NCBI GenBank assembly: GCA_021792235.1
Contig: JAJYVC010000009.1
Span: 1-24,708 of the forward strand
Direction of reading: 5' to 3'
From: Microcaldota archaeon
GTDB lineage: Archaea > Micrarchaeota > Micrarchaeia > Micrarchaeales > CABMGC01
DNA length: 24,708 bases
A program made the position numbers and the translations under genes. Positions 15,157 to 22,336 of the stretch are shown one piece after another. Positions within the stretch are counted from its first letter, which is position 1. Each line of letters begins with the position of its first letter. The notes under the pieces are model-generated. The model searched no databases. It was not told the DNA's origin and was given only the letters and a program-made list of their open reading frames with translations.

Positions 15157-15852
15157 GTGCTTCTGTTCATAATAGCCATTGTTGCGATAGTTGCAATGGC
15201 AGCAATTGTTGCGCTTGCACTGCTTTATCCTGAAGGCGTCCTACAGAACCAGGTACTCAAGTACGTGACGGTCACGGCATCTGGCACAAGTTATGGTTAT
15301 CCGCAGTCTGCTGTGCTCTATGCATCAATGAACGGCACCGGGCCGTCATCAGCTATAGCGACTTCTAACCTTTCGCTTACCGTAAACAAGTTCAATTACA
15401 CGGTATCAGGGTATATAGGCGGTAACTCGAGTAGGATAAGCACGCAGTCCTATTCACTGCGGAGAGTATGGAACAGCAGCTATTACGAGGCAACAGAGTC
15501 TGTGACAGTATCGCTGCCGCAGGTGCAGAATGCGACACCTCTGCTGAACGCATTGTCGCTGATACCAGACGTGTACATAAACCAGGTTGCCGCAAGTCTG
15601 ACTGACCAGCAAGTGGCCCAGCTGACTCAGAACGCGCTTTCGCAGGCGCTGCGTAACGCCACGTCGCAGGCAACAGTACTTGCCGCAAACAAGACCGTGA
15701 CAGTGAGGAACATAACGGTCTCCAGAAGCTACATATACCCATATCCGATTTATTCCAGCGGAGTTGCATCGGCGCAGAACCAGGGCTCGATATTCTTCAA
15801 CGGCAGGCAGGGAGTGCAGGAGCAGGTAACCGTCGTGTACAGCTACAGCTGA
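15157..15852 (+). CDS. Membrane-anchored SIMPL (DUF541)-like exported protein
   Basis: A 231-residue protein (from GTG 15157) with an N-terminal TM segment at about 2-22 and an extracytoplasmic domain rich in Ser, Thr, Asn and N-glycosylation-type sequons. The layout fits the SIMPL/DUF541 family: an opening strand VTVTASG, a central stretch resembling the Y-x-A-x-x-S-V-x-V segment (SSYYEATESVTVSL at 152-168 roughly), then a helix QNALSQALRNATSQATVLA before the last strands. Function of the family is poorly known (envelope or stress-related). The frame is open back to an ATG at 15043, but that overlaps the divergent PLD-like start and precedes the TATA-like box at 15104-15113. AGGA at 15148-15151 suits GTG 15157. 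An ATT/GTT/ATC start a few codons earlier, adding WIRTD before the TM, cannot be excluded. Confidence 0.65.
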   Translation: MLLFIIAIVAIVAMAAIVALALLYPEGVLQNQVLKYVTVTASGTSYGYPQSAVLYASMNGTGPSSAIATSNLSLTVNKFNYTVSGYIGGNSSRISTQSYSLRRVWNSSYYEATESVTVSLPQVQNATPLLNALSLIPDVYINQVAASLTDQQVAQLTQNALSQALRNATSQATVLAANKTVTVRNITVSRSYIYPYPIYSSGVASAQNQGSIFFNGRQGVQEQVTVVYSYS

Positions 15853-16680
15853 TCATTTCAGCCCGGATACGTACCTGCTGAGCGCGGCCATCTTCTTGGA
15901 CAGCTTTCTTCCCTTCTTTCTCCTGACAAGGTCGGACCATTCCATTGACTTCCTGGCAAAGAGCCTCTCCGCGCCGTATGCATGCGTAACGCCTACCTGG
16001 AGATACGAGTATAGCTCAGGATTCGAATCAACGATGCTCTGCACGAAGGACTTGAGCAACCTGAAGCTTGTGCTGCTGGTGCCAATGAACCGGTGTATGC
16101 GCAGCGATTTCCAGGCATCTGCAGTAACGAACCCGACGAAATGGGTCAGGGAGAGCACATCGCCTATCATCCTGTCATGCTCTTTTGGCGACATGACTGC
16201 AGCATTGAATCCCTTTGACCGCAGGTATCTTGAGAACTCTCTTGCAAAGGCCCTCTCCTTCCTGCTTGTCGGAGTAAGTATGAAGTTCTGGCCCTTTGCC
16301 TGCGCAAGAGGTCCAAACATTGGATGCGTTCCGAGGACCAGGTTTCCCTTCAAGTACTTGTGCATTATTTTGACCGGATTCTCCTTTACCGATGTTACAT
16401 CGATGACTATCTGTTTTGGTGCAAGGCTGCCAGCTATGCTCTTTGCAACTGCGGCAAACCTCTGCGGCATCACGGAAAGCACCACGAGCTCCGATCCGTT
16501 TATTGCATCTGCATTGCCTTTAGCGGCTATGGCGCCCAGACTGCCGGCTGCCTTTTTGCATTTCTGATAGCTTCGCCCTGATATGACCACCCTGCACCCC
16601 TGCGAAATGAAGAACCTCGCAAACCACTGGCCCATCAGGCCGTAGCCGCCTATTATGGTAACCTGACGTGGCTTAAACAT
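15853..16680 (-). CDS. tyrA: Prephenate dehydrogenase
   Basis: Oxidatively decarboxylates prephenate to 4-hydroxyphenylpyruvate, the step toward tyrosine. The N-terminal Rossmann fold has GGYGLMG (11-17, GxGxxG) and ends its second strand with VVISGRS, where an Arg rather than an acidic residue suggests NADP rather than NAD. GTHPMFGP (117-124) holds the conserved His, and the helical C-terminal domain contains EHDRMIGDVLSLTHF. At 275 residues it is a stand-alone TyrA, with no chorismate mutase or ACT domain. Its ATG overlaps the end of pheA by 8 nt (ATGTTTAA), so translation is probably coupled. Its stop abuts the convergent SIMPL-like gene. Confidence 0.92.
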   Translation of the reverse strand: MFKPRQVTIIGGYGLMGQWFARFFISQGCRVVISGRSYQKCKKAAGSLGAIAAKGNADAINGSELVVLSVMPQRFAAVAKSIAGSLAPKQIVIDVTSVKENPVKIMHKYLKGNLVLGTHPMFGPLAQAKGQNFILTPTSRKERAFAREFSRYLRSKGFNAAVMSPKEHDRMIGDVLSLTHFVGFVTADAWKSLRIHRFIGTSSTSFRLLKSFVQSIVDSNPELYSYLQVGVTHAYGAERLFARKSMEWSDLVRRKKGRKLSKKMAALSRYVSGLK

Positions 16681-17503
16681 GCTTCCCGGACCTCGCTCGC
16701 CTGTATGATCCCAGCACCTTTACAAAATCAGATACGCCTTCCAAGGCCCTTATTGCATTTCTTACGTTTGAATCTGACGCGCTTCCATTGCAGTCCACGT
16801 AGAAATTGTATTTCCATGGCCTGTGAGGTATGGGCCTTGACTGTATGTAGAGAAGATTGACCTCGTTGCTCGCGAAGGCATTGAGAGCCCTGAATAGATA
16901 CCCTGGTGCGCTTGAGTTTTTTGAGCTGAAGGCTATGGTGGTTTTGTCTGCTCCGGTCGACTGAGCATACCTTGATATTACAAGGAAGCGGGTGTAGTTG
17001 CGGCTGCTTGACTGTATGTTCCTTGCGAGTATCTTCATGCCGTAGACCTGTGCTGCTCTGGCACTAGCTATCGCGGCGGAATGGGCCAGCTTTCTGCTTG
17101 CCAGCATCTTCGCGCTTCCGGCAGTATCGTAGAATGGTATCGCGTCTATCTTGTTCCTCTCAAGGAAATCCCTGCATTGGCCCAGCGCCTGCGGGTGGGA
17201 ATAGACGAATCTTACCTGCTTGAGCGTTGTGCCCTGAGGAGCCATGAGGCAGTGCGCTATCCTAACTATCTCCTCTCCCACTATCGATAGGCCAGAATCG
17301 AGAAGAAGGTCGTATGTCTGCGTAACTGCGCCCTCTATGGAGTTCTCTATGGGGACAACGCCAAATTCCGAATCTTTTTCCGTCGATTCCATCACCTCTG
17401 AGAGGAACCTGCACGGCTTTAGCCTTGCAGACCTTCCGAAGTACTGCATCGCTGCCTGCTCACTGTATGCGCCGGGATCGCCGAAATAAGCTGCCTTGAA
17501 CAT
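16673..17503 (-). CDS. pheA: Prephenate dehydratase with ACT domain
   Basis: Converts prephenate to phenylpyruvate for phenylalanine synthesis. The catalytic PDT domain covers about 1-180: VPIENSIEGAV from 50, SHPQ at 102-105 and NYTRF with the catalytic Thr at 171. A regulatory ACT domain follows from about 187. The Phe-binding ESRP motif reads QSRP (221-224), so feedback control by Phe is likely but the substitution is worth noting. There is no chorismate mutase domain; 276 residues is standard for a monofunctional enzyme. It starts 9 nt after the pyrE stop, with AGGA just upstream, and overlaps tyrA. Confidence 0.94.
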   Translation of the reverse strand: MFKAAYFGDPGAYSEQAAMQYFGRSARLKPCRFLSEVMESTEKDSEFGVVPIENSIEGAVTQTYDLLLDSGLSIVGEEIVRIAHCLMAPQGTTLKQVRFVYSHPQALGQCRDFLERNKIDAIPFYDTAGSAKMLASRKLAHSAAIASARAAQVYGMKILARNIQSSSRNYTRFLVISRYAQSTGADKTTIAFSSKNSSAPGYLFRALNAFASNEVNLLYIQSRPIPHRPWKYNFYVDCNGSASDSNVRNAIRALEGVSDFVKVLGSYRRARSGKHV

Positions 17504-17512
17504 CGTATCTTC

Positions 17513-18022
17513 CTACTTCCTGTCCTTCATGACCTCTGATATTCTTACCAGTGACACGAGCTCTATACCATTGTCCCTGAGAAGCTGTGCGCCTCCTTCC
17601 TCCCTGTCCACAACGGTTATCGCCCTGGATACCTTCGCGCCCCTGTCCCGCAGAAGATTCGCAGCCATGAGTATAGAATTGCCTGTGCTTACAACATCTT
17701 CTATTATGTCTATCCCGTCTCCCTCTGAGACCTTTCCTATGAGCCTCTCCTTTGTCCCGTGATTGTACTCCTTCCTCACTATCACGAATGGTATTCCAGA
17801 CCTGAGGGCAGTTGCAACAAGGAGCGGGACCGCGCCTAGCTCCACTCCGGCAACAGCCTTCTCCCTTACCTCCTTGGAAAGCTCCGATGCAATCATGTCA
17901 AGTATCTTAGGGTCTGTTGATATCTCCTTAACGTCAACGAAATAGCCTGTCTTGTTACCGTACGGCAGGGTGAAGTCGCCGAACTTTATGGCCTTCCTGT
18001 CAAGAAGCACGTTTTGTATCAT
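17513..18022 (-). CDS. pyrE: Orotate phosphoribosyltransferase
   Basis: Makes orotidine 5'-phosphate from orotate and PRPP in de novo pyrimidine synthesis. The PRPP-binding signature IDIIEDVVSTGNS is at 104-116. GDFTLPYGNKTGYFVD at 15-30 is the substrate-binding N-terminus, and the flexible loop VRKEYNHGTKE is at 82-92. The length of 169 is slightly short but within the archaeal range. It heads a pyrE-pheA-tyrA operon, an unusual but plausible biosynthetic grouping. The ATG at 18022 is about 35 nt from a TTATAATAA element. Confidence 0.94.
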   Translation of the reverse strand: MIQNVLLDRKAIKFGDFTLPYGNKTGYFVDVKEISTDPKILDMIASELSKEVREKAVAGVELGAVPLLVATALRSGIPFVIVRKEYNHGTKERLIGKVSEGDGIDIIEDVVSTGNSILMAANLLRDRGAKVSRAITVVDREEGGAQLLRDNGIELVSLVRISEVMKDRK

Positions 18023-18051
18023 GGGATTGCCTGGAACCTATTGAAACGCTA

Positions 18052-18060
18052 TTATTATAA
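18052..18060 (-). promoter_or_regulatory. TATA box of the pyrE-pheA-tyrA operon
   Basis: TTATAATAA on the minus strand, about 35 nt before the pyrE ATG at 18022. It is only 10 nt from the divergent TATA-like element at 18070-18077. Confidence 0.5.
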
Positions 18061-18069
18061 GTGCAAACA

Positions 18070-18077
18070 TTATATAA
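18070..18077 (+). promoter_or_regulatory. TATA box of the MFS transporter gene
   Basis: TTATATAA is centred 32.5 nt before the GTG at 18106. It lies inside the longer open frame that begins at 18061, which argues against that earlier start. Confidence 0.5.
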
Positions 18078-18105
18078 CATCATCTTTGTTGCTTTTGGTG
18101 TTATC

Positions 18106-19383
18106 GTGGCTGGCCCGGACAAAGGGACTGGAGATATACGCTGGATGTATGCGTCCCTCCCGGCAAACCTTGCCACCGGTCCTATGGCAACGCTAATAAC
18201 CCTGTATATACTGCAGCTTGGAGGTGGCGTGCTCGATGTCGCATACGCGATAACGCTGTCAAGCGCTGTCACGATACCTGCAGTCTTCTTCTGGGGCTAT
18301 TTCACCGACTTGCTCAACAAGAGGAAGCTCTTCGTAGTGCTCTCTTATCTACTGACATCCCTGCTCGTGATAAGCCTGTTCTTCGAGAAGGACGTGGCAG
18401 GAGTCACGTTCATATATGCTCTTATGGCATTTGCGGCAGCTGCGGCAGTGGCGCCGCTGAACCTGCTCGTCATGGAGACCGGAACCGAAAACAGATGGGC
18501 ACACAATTTCTCTGTGCTGCAGATGCTTGCAGGTGCAGGCACAACCATTGGATTGGTCGTGGCATGGATAGTGACGGGGGTGTCAACGATAAGCTACCTG
18601 CTCCTTGTCCTGTTCATATCGTCTATTGTCTCCGCGCTCATGGCGATAAAGATGATAAAGGAACCGAAGAACGTCGGAATGCAAGTCTCCCTGTATGAGG
18701 GATCACGATCATTCATGTATAGGCTTGTGGGAATACCGAACATGATAATCAGGATACCCAACCTGCAGCACATAACAAACCTCTTCAGGTTCCATGGCTT
18801 CAGGTCCGTAGAGAGGAGATTCGTGATCTTGTTCTATGTAATATCATTCGTGTTCTTCCTTGGCACAGGCATCTTCAACACCGAATTCCCGGTGGGGCTG
18901 AAATTGGGCAACATGAGCGAGTCACTAATATTCTTCATAATACTCATATCGACAGTTGTGCAGACGGCGGTGTTCCATTACTATGACAGCTTTGCAAGAG
19001 GACACAACACCAGGGTCGTCTCAGGCCTCTCCCTTATAGGAAGGGGCTCTGGCTATCTCCTTGTTGGCCTGTTCTTCATACTCTTCAGAGGGTTGGCGTT
19101 CTACATCGGCATACCGATATTCTATGTGCTAGCCGCGGGAGTGGCGTACGCCGTGTATTATACCACTTCATATTCTATGCTGTTCAGGACCCTCTCCGGA
19201 AAGGGAAAGGGGAGCACCATGGGCATCTACAGCGCAGTCATAGGCGTTGGCTCGCTCTCTGGTGCGCTGCTGTCTGGCGGGCTTGTGGTCGAATATGGAT
19301 TTGGAGTGACGTTCATTATGGCAGCCGCGCTCATGTTCCTGTGCAGCTACATGTTCAGAATACTTCCAAGAGTGCACCAGTAA
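18106..19383 (+). CDS. Major facilitator superfamily transporter
   Basis: A 425-residue membrane protein with about 12 hydrophobic segments in two halves, split by a basic cytoplasmic loop near residues 190-245 (RLVGIPNMIIRIPNLQHI and FRSVERRF). WGYFTDLLNKRK after the second segment corresponds to MFS motif A (GxxxDrxGRrr), in a divergent form. The substrate cannot be predicted. The frame is open to GTG 18061, but GTG 18106 is preferred because the TATA-like TTATATAA lies 32.5 nt upstream of it. Divergent from pyrE and ending 1 nt before the cydB stop. Confidence 0.85.
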   Translation: MAGPDKGTGDIRWMYASLPANLATGPMATLITLYILQLGGGVLDVAYAITLSSAVTIPAVFFWGYFTDLLNKRKLFVVLSYLLTSLLVISLFFEKDVAGVTFIYALMAFAAAAAVAPLNLLVMETGTENRWAHNFSVLQMLAGAGTTIGLVVAWIVTGVSTISYLLLVLFISSIVSALMAIKMIKEPKNVGMQVSLYEGSRSFMYRLVGIPNMIIRIPNLQHITNLFRFHGFRSVERRFVILFYVISFVFFLGTGIFNTEFPVGLKLGNMSESLIFFIILISTVVQTAVFHYYDSFARGHNTRVVSGLSLIGRGSGYLLVGLFFILFRGLAFYIGIPIFYVLAAGVAYAVYYTTSYSMLFRTLSGKGKGSTMGIYSAVIGVGSLSGALLSGGLVVEYGFGVTFIMAAALMFLCSYMFRILPRVHQ

Positions 19384-19384
19384 T

Positions 19385-20317
19385 TCATTTCTTTACATAA
19401 CTTATGTAGATGAATAATGCTATGGCGATTGCTAGGAAAGAGCCGCACACGGCAGTAAGAAGGGCTATGGCAGAGGCACCCGCTGCTCCGGTAATGTAGT
19501 CGGTGAAATGCAGCTGACCGCCCATTAGACCAGGATACTGGGCAATGCCGAAGAGGTTTATCGAAACCAGGATCCATAAAAGCGCAGAATATCTTGTGAG
19601 CCTGCTTCCCTTTGCGGTGAGCGCCATTGAAACTAGCATAAGCGCGATGGATACGGCAAGCAGGTAGTATTCGCTGGCTATGCTTGAAAAGACATATGGC
19701 ACATAAAGATATAGGGAGGCTATTGCTATCAGCATCGCAAGCGGCAGCATGACATATTTAAGCCTTGAAAGAGGACCGAAGCCGAAGTAGCTTCCGACTA
19801 TGAACAGCGCTATAAGCGCAGCCACTATGAACATGAGTATATTGAACGGATTGACGAGCATGTACAGCAGGTTTATTGACGCTGAACCTTGGGATATGCT
19901 TATGCCAATGCCGCTCACTCCTGAGGTAAACACTGACAGCACCACGAAGGCCATCATTATAGTGGATAGGCCATATATCTTAACGCTCAGGGCCTCAAGC
20001 CTCTTGTCCCCTATGTATTCGCTGTAGGATATGAATACGTTGCGCAGCAGGAAGAAGAATGCGCCTATGAGCACCGGCACGATGTAGGCATATATCACAG
20101 AGTCCAGCATGGGATAGGTTGCAATGAGATTGACCAGATAGAAGACAGCAAACGTTCCGTCCATGCCCCAGATCGGCAGCAGGTATCGCCTTATGGAGCT
20201 CCTGTACACATCGTATGCCAGGAGTGAGATAACGCCTATCCCCACCTCTATCACAAAGAGGCTCAGGAATATTGAGAAGATCACGTAATTAAGCATGTAT
20301 AGGGCTTCCATATGCAT
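19385..20317 (-). CDS. cydB: Cytochrome bd oxidase subunit II (divergent)
   Basis: A 310-residue, all-helical membrane protein with about 8-9 TM segments, starting 4 nt after cydA. That position, and the sequence YLLPIWGMDGTFAVFY (45-60) where bacterial CydB has its PxWDGNE-type segment, identify it as subunit II despite weak similarity. It binds no haem itself but stabilises CydA. ATG 20317 is used; ATG 20311 is an alternative. Archaeal CydB homologues are generally divergent, so the assignment rests on context as much as on sequence. Confidence 0.75.
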   Translation of the reverse strand: MHMEALYMLNYVIFSIFLSLFVIEVGIGVISLLAYDVYRSSIRRYLLPIWGMDGTFAVFYLVNLIATYPMLDSVIYAYIVPVLIGAFFFLLRNVFISYSEYIGDKRLEALSVKIYGLSTIMMAFVVLSVFTSGVSGIGISISQGSASINLLYMLVNPFNILMFIVAALIALFIVGSYFGFGPLSRLKYVMLPLAMLIAIASLYLYVPYVFSSIASEYYLLAVSIALMLVSMALTAKGSRLTRYSALLWILVSINLFGIAQYPGLMGGQLHFTDYITGAAGASAIALLTAVCGSFLAIAIALFIYISYVKK

Positions 20318-20321
20318 CAGC

Positions 20322-21608
20322 TCAAAGATTCTGGTTCTTCAGTATCCTCTTCATCATCATGAGCGAGAAGGGTATTATCAGTATGTAGAATGCAAACAGG
20401 AGCACGGCTATGGGCAGGATGCCAGGAGACTGGTTTGCTGCCTGCGCCACTGTCATTACATTATAAACTATCCATGGCTGCCTGGCAACCTCTGCCATTA
20501 TCCACCCGTTCTCCAGCAGAAGCACTGCCGCAACTGCGCATAGAAACAGGAGATACAGCACGGGCTTGCGGCCCAGTGGCTTCTTGCCTATTATGTGTAG
20601 GACAACTATCAGTGCGAGGATAAGCCCTATGCCGACGCCAAGGAAGAACATCAGGTCGAACATTGGGTGCACTATCAGTGGCGGCCATGTGCTCTTTGGA
20701 TAGCTGTTGAGTCCGGGGACCACAGTGTTTGCCGTGCCTCCGAGAAGGATGCTCTGCAGGTCAGGCAGGTCGACATAGTCAACTAGAGAGGTTGAATTGT
20801 TTGCGGCAAACCCGCCTATTACCTCAGGTGCGTACGCGCCGCCGTGCAGGTTGGCTTCTAAGGCTGCGTACTTCTCAGGCTGGTAAACCGCAAGCGACTC
20901 GATGGACTTTATGCCGGTTATTATGGTCAGTGTTGCCGCTATGATAGCTATTGCTAATATCACATTGAGCGCCTTGCTGTAATACGCCTTTGCATTGCCG
21001 TCGCCGGATCCCAGCAGTCGCACTATGACATATGCGAGCACTATCATGGTGCCTGCAAAATATGCTGAGAACAGGACATGCGCGAACTCTATCACGGCGG
21101 GGGGCGAGGTGAATACCGCAAAGGGCTGTATTCCTGTCACCGTGCCGTTGGAAAGATACGTCTTTATGTTGAATCCTACGGGATTGTTCATGAATGCGTT
21201 CACTATAGTTATTAGGACTGCTGACAGCGCGCCGCCTATTGCTATTGGCACGCCGGTGAGCACGTGCCCGTATTTCCACTTGAACTTGTCCCAGGAGTAG
21301 ACATATATACCCAGGAAGATGGCTTCGGAGAAGAATGCGAACACCTCCACATATATGGGAGTTATGGCCACCTGACCCAGAAGCACTGCGAACTTGGGCC
21401 ACAGGAGGAACAGCTCTGATGCGACAAGCGCCCCTGAAGCGGTGCCTATGGCGAAAAGGACCATGAATATCAGGGTAAGCTTCTTTGCTAGCCTCTTGTA
21501 GTCATTGTCATTTTTCCTTATGCCTATGAACTCGAGCAGCAGGATTATGACCGGCAGCGACACGCCAAGAGAAGCGAATATTATGTGTATTGCCAGCGAG
21601 AATCCCAT
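20322..21608 (-). CDS. cydA: Cytochrome bd oxidase subunit I
   Basis: Quinol-oxidising, oxygen-reducing terminal oxidase subunit carrying the haems. Residues visible (from ATG 21608): H8 in AIHIIF (haem ligand of helix 1), E88 and E95 in YVEVFAFFSE, H177 in FAHVLF, K246 and E251 in the quinol loop YQPEKYAALE, M320 as the likely b558 ligand, and ARQPW near the end (GRQPW in bacteria). About 9 TM segments, 428 residues. The Arg two residues before the haem Met in bacteria appears to be Asp. The ATG lies only 8 codons before the haem His. In-frame sequence upstream (LPVGIDRAV) reads like a normal CydA N-terminus but has no ATG, GTG or TTG before the stop, so the true start may be a rare codon such as ATA at 21623. 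Confidence 0.93.
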   Translation of the reverse strand: MGFSLAIHIIFASLGVSLPVIILLLEFIGIRKNDNDYKRLAKKLTLIFMVLFAIGTASGALVASELFLLWPKFAVLLGQVAITPIYVEVFAFFSEAIFLGIYVYSWDKFKWKYGHVLTGVPIAIGGALSAVLITIVNAFMNNPVGFNIKTYLSNGTVTGIQPFAVFTSPPAVIEFAHVLFSAYFAGTMIVLAYVIVRLLGSGDGNAKAYYSKALNVILAIAIIAATLTIITGIKSIESLAVYQPEKYAALEANLHGGAYAPEVIGGFAANNSTSLVDYVDLPDLQSILLGGTANTVVPGLNSYPKSTWPPLIVHPMFDLMFFLGVGIGLILALIVVLHIIGKKPLGRKPVLYLLFLCAVAAVLLLENGWIMAEVARQPWIVYNVMTVAQAANQSPGILPIAVLLFAFYILIIPFSLMMMKRILKNQNL

Positions 21609-21657
21609 TACTGCCCGGTCTATGCCAACGGGTAGCAGAAAATCATCCCAGACCTAC

Positions 21658-21671
21658 TATACTTTAGTATA
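21658..21671. promoter_or_regulatory. Inverted repeat TATAC-N4-GTATA upstream of cydA
   Basis: A perfect 5-bp inverted repeat with a 4-nt spacer. It lies just downstream of the TATA-like element for cydA and near the expected transcription start, so it could be an operator or, in part, a second TATA-like site. Function is inferred. Confidence 0.35.
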
Positions 21672-21680
21672 TCAAATCAA

Positions 21681-21694
21681 GTATTTTATATCTT
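21681..21694. promoter_or_regulatory. Shared TATA-like block between cydA and the histidine phosphatase gene
   Basis: TTTTATAT on plus and ATATAAAA on minus. It is centred about 38 nt before the ATG at 21725 and about 80 nt before the cydA ATG at 21608, giving cydA the longest leader in the window unless translation starts upstream of that ATG. Confidence 0.4.
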
Positions 21695-21724
21695 AATGGC
21701 AGATATTGTCTATGGTATAACACT

Positions 21725-22336
21725 ATGCCTGAAGAACAGCGACGTAAGATAATCATTTTTGTGAGGCATGGCCAGAGCGAGTCAAACGTTCTTCACGTGA
21801 TCTCCAGCGCGGTAGACGAGTATCCGCTAACAGAGCGGGGAATGGCGCAGGCTCGGGAGGCTGCAGAGGAGATAGCCACCCTGCCGAGGGTAGACTCCAT
21901 TTACTGCAGCCCAGTGATGAGGGCAAGACAGACGGCAGGCATAATAAGCAAGAGGATAGGGATGACTCCAATCATAGATGAAAGGCTTAGGGAGAGATCA
22001 TTTGGTACGGTTGAAGGAAAACCAGAGCCCGAGAATAGCGAATGGAAATTTGATCCGCAGTACATGGTAGATCCGTGGGAAGGACTTAAGAAAAAAATGA
22101 TATCATTCATACATGATGCGAGGGGCGAGGTAATAGTGGCAGTATCGCACGGGGACAATCTGTCCGCAGTGTGCGACTTCATAGACAACAAAGGAGAGAG
22201 GTTCCATGCGCCTCGGTGCCCGAGGAACTGCCATTTCGTGATAATAGAGTCATCGAAAGCTGAACTGATAGCCATGGATGTAGACAGGATATCTGAAGAG
22301 ATAATAGAAAGGATGCAAGGAAAGAGCAATCAATGA
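21725..22336 (+). CDS. Histidine phosphatase (phosphoglycerate mutase-like)
   Basis: A 203-residue member of the branch-1 histidine phosphatase superfamily. The catalytic RHG is at 14-16, SPVMRARQTA at 62-71 carries the second phosphate-binding Arg, the acid/base region LRERSFGTVEG is at 88-98, and the second catalytic His is H142 in VSHGDN. It could be a cofactor-dependent phosphoglycerate mutase or a general phosphatase; the C-terminal part is not diagnostic. Divergent from cydA; its last 7 nt overlap the convergent MFS gene. Confidence 0.9.
   Translation: MPEEQRRKIIIFVRHGQSESNVLHVISSAVDEYPLTERGMAQAREAAEEIATLPRVDSIYCSPVMRARQTAGIISKRIGMTPIIDERLRERSFGTVEGKPEPENSEWKFDPQYMVDPWEGLKKKMISFIHDARGEVIVAVSHGDNLSAVCDFIDNKGERFHAPRCPRNCHFVIIESSKAELIAMDVDRISEEIIERMQGKSNQ

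Noticed and set aside
18061..18105. MFS transporter start at GTG 18061.
   Set aside because: The TATA-like element lies inside this extension and the added residues are not needed for the first TM segment.
5652..22336. Intrinsic terminators at the convergent gene ends.
   Set aside because: No stem-loop plus T-run can be placed at these junctions, which have 2 nt or less of intergenic DNA.
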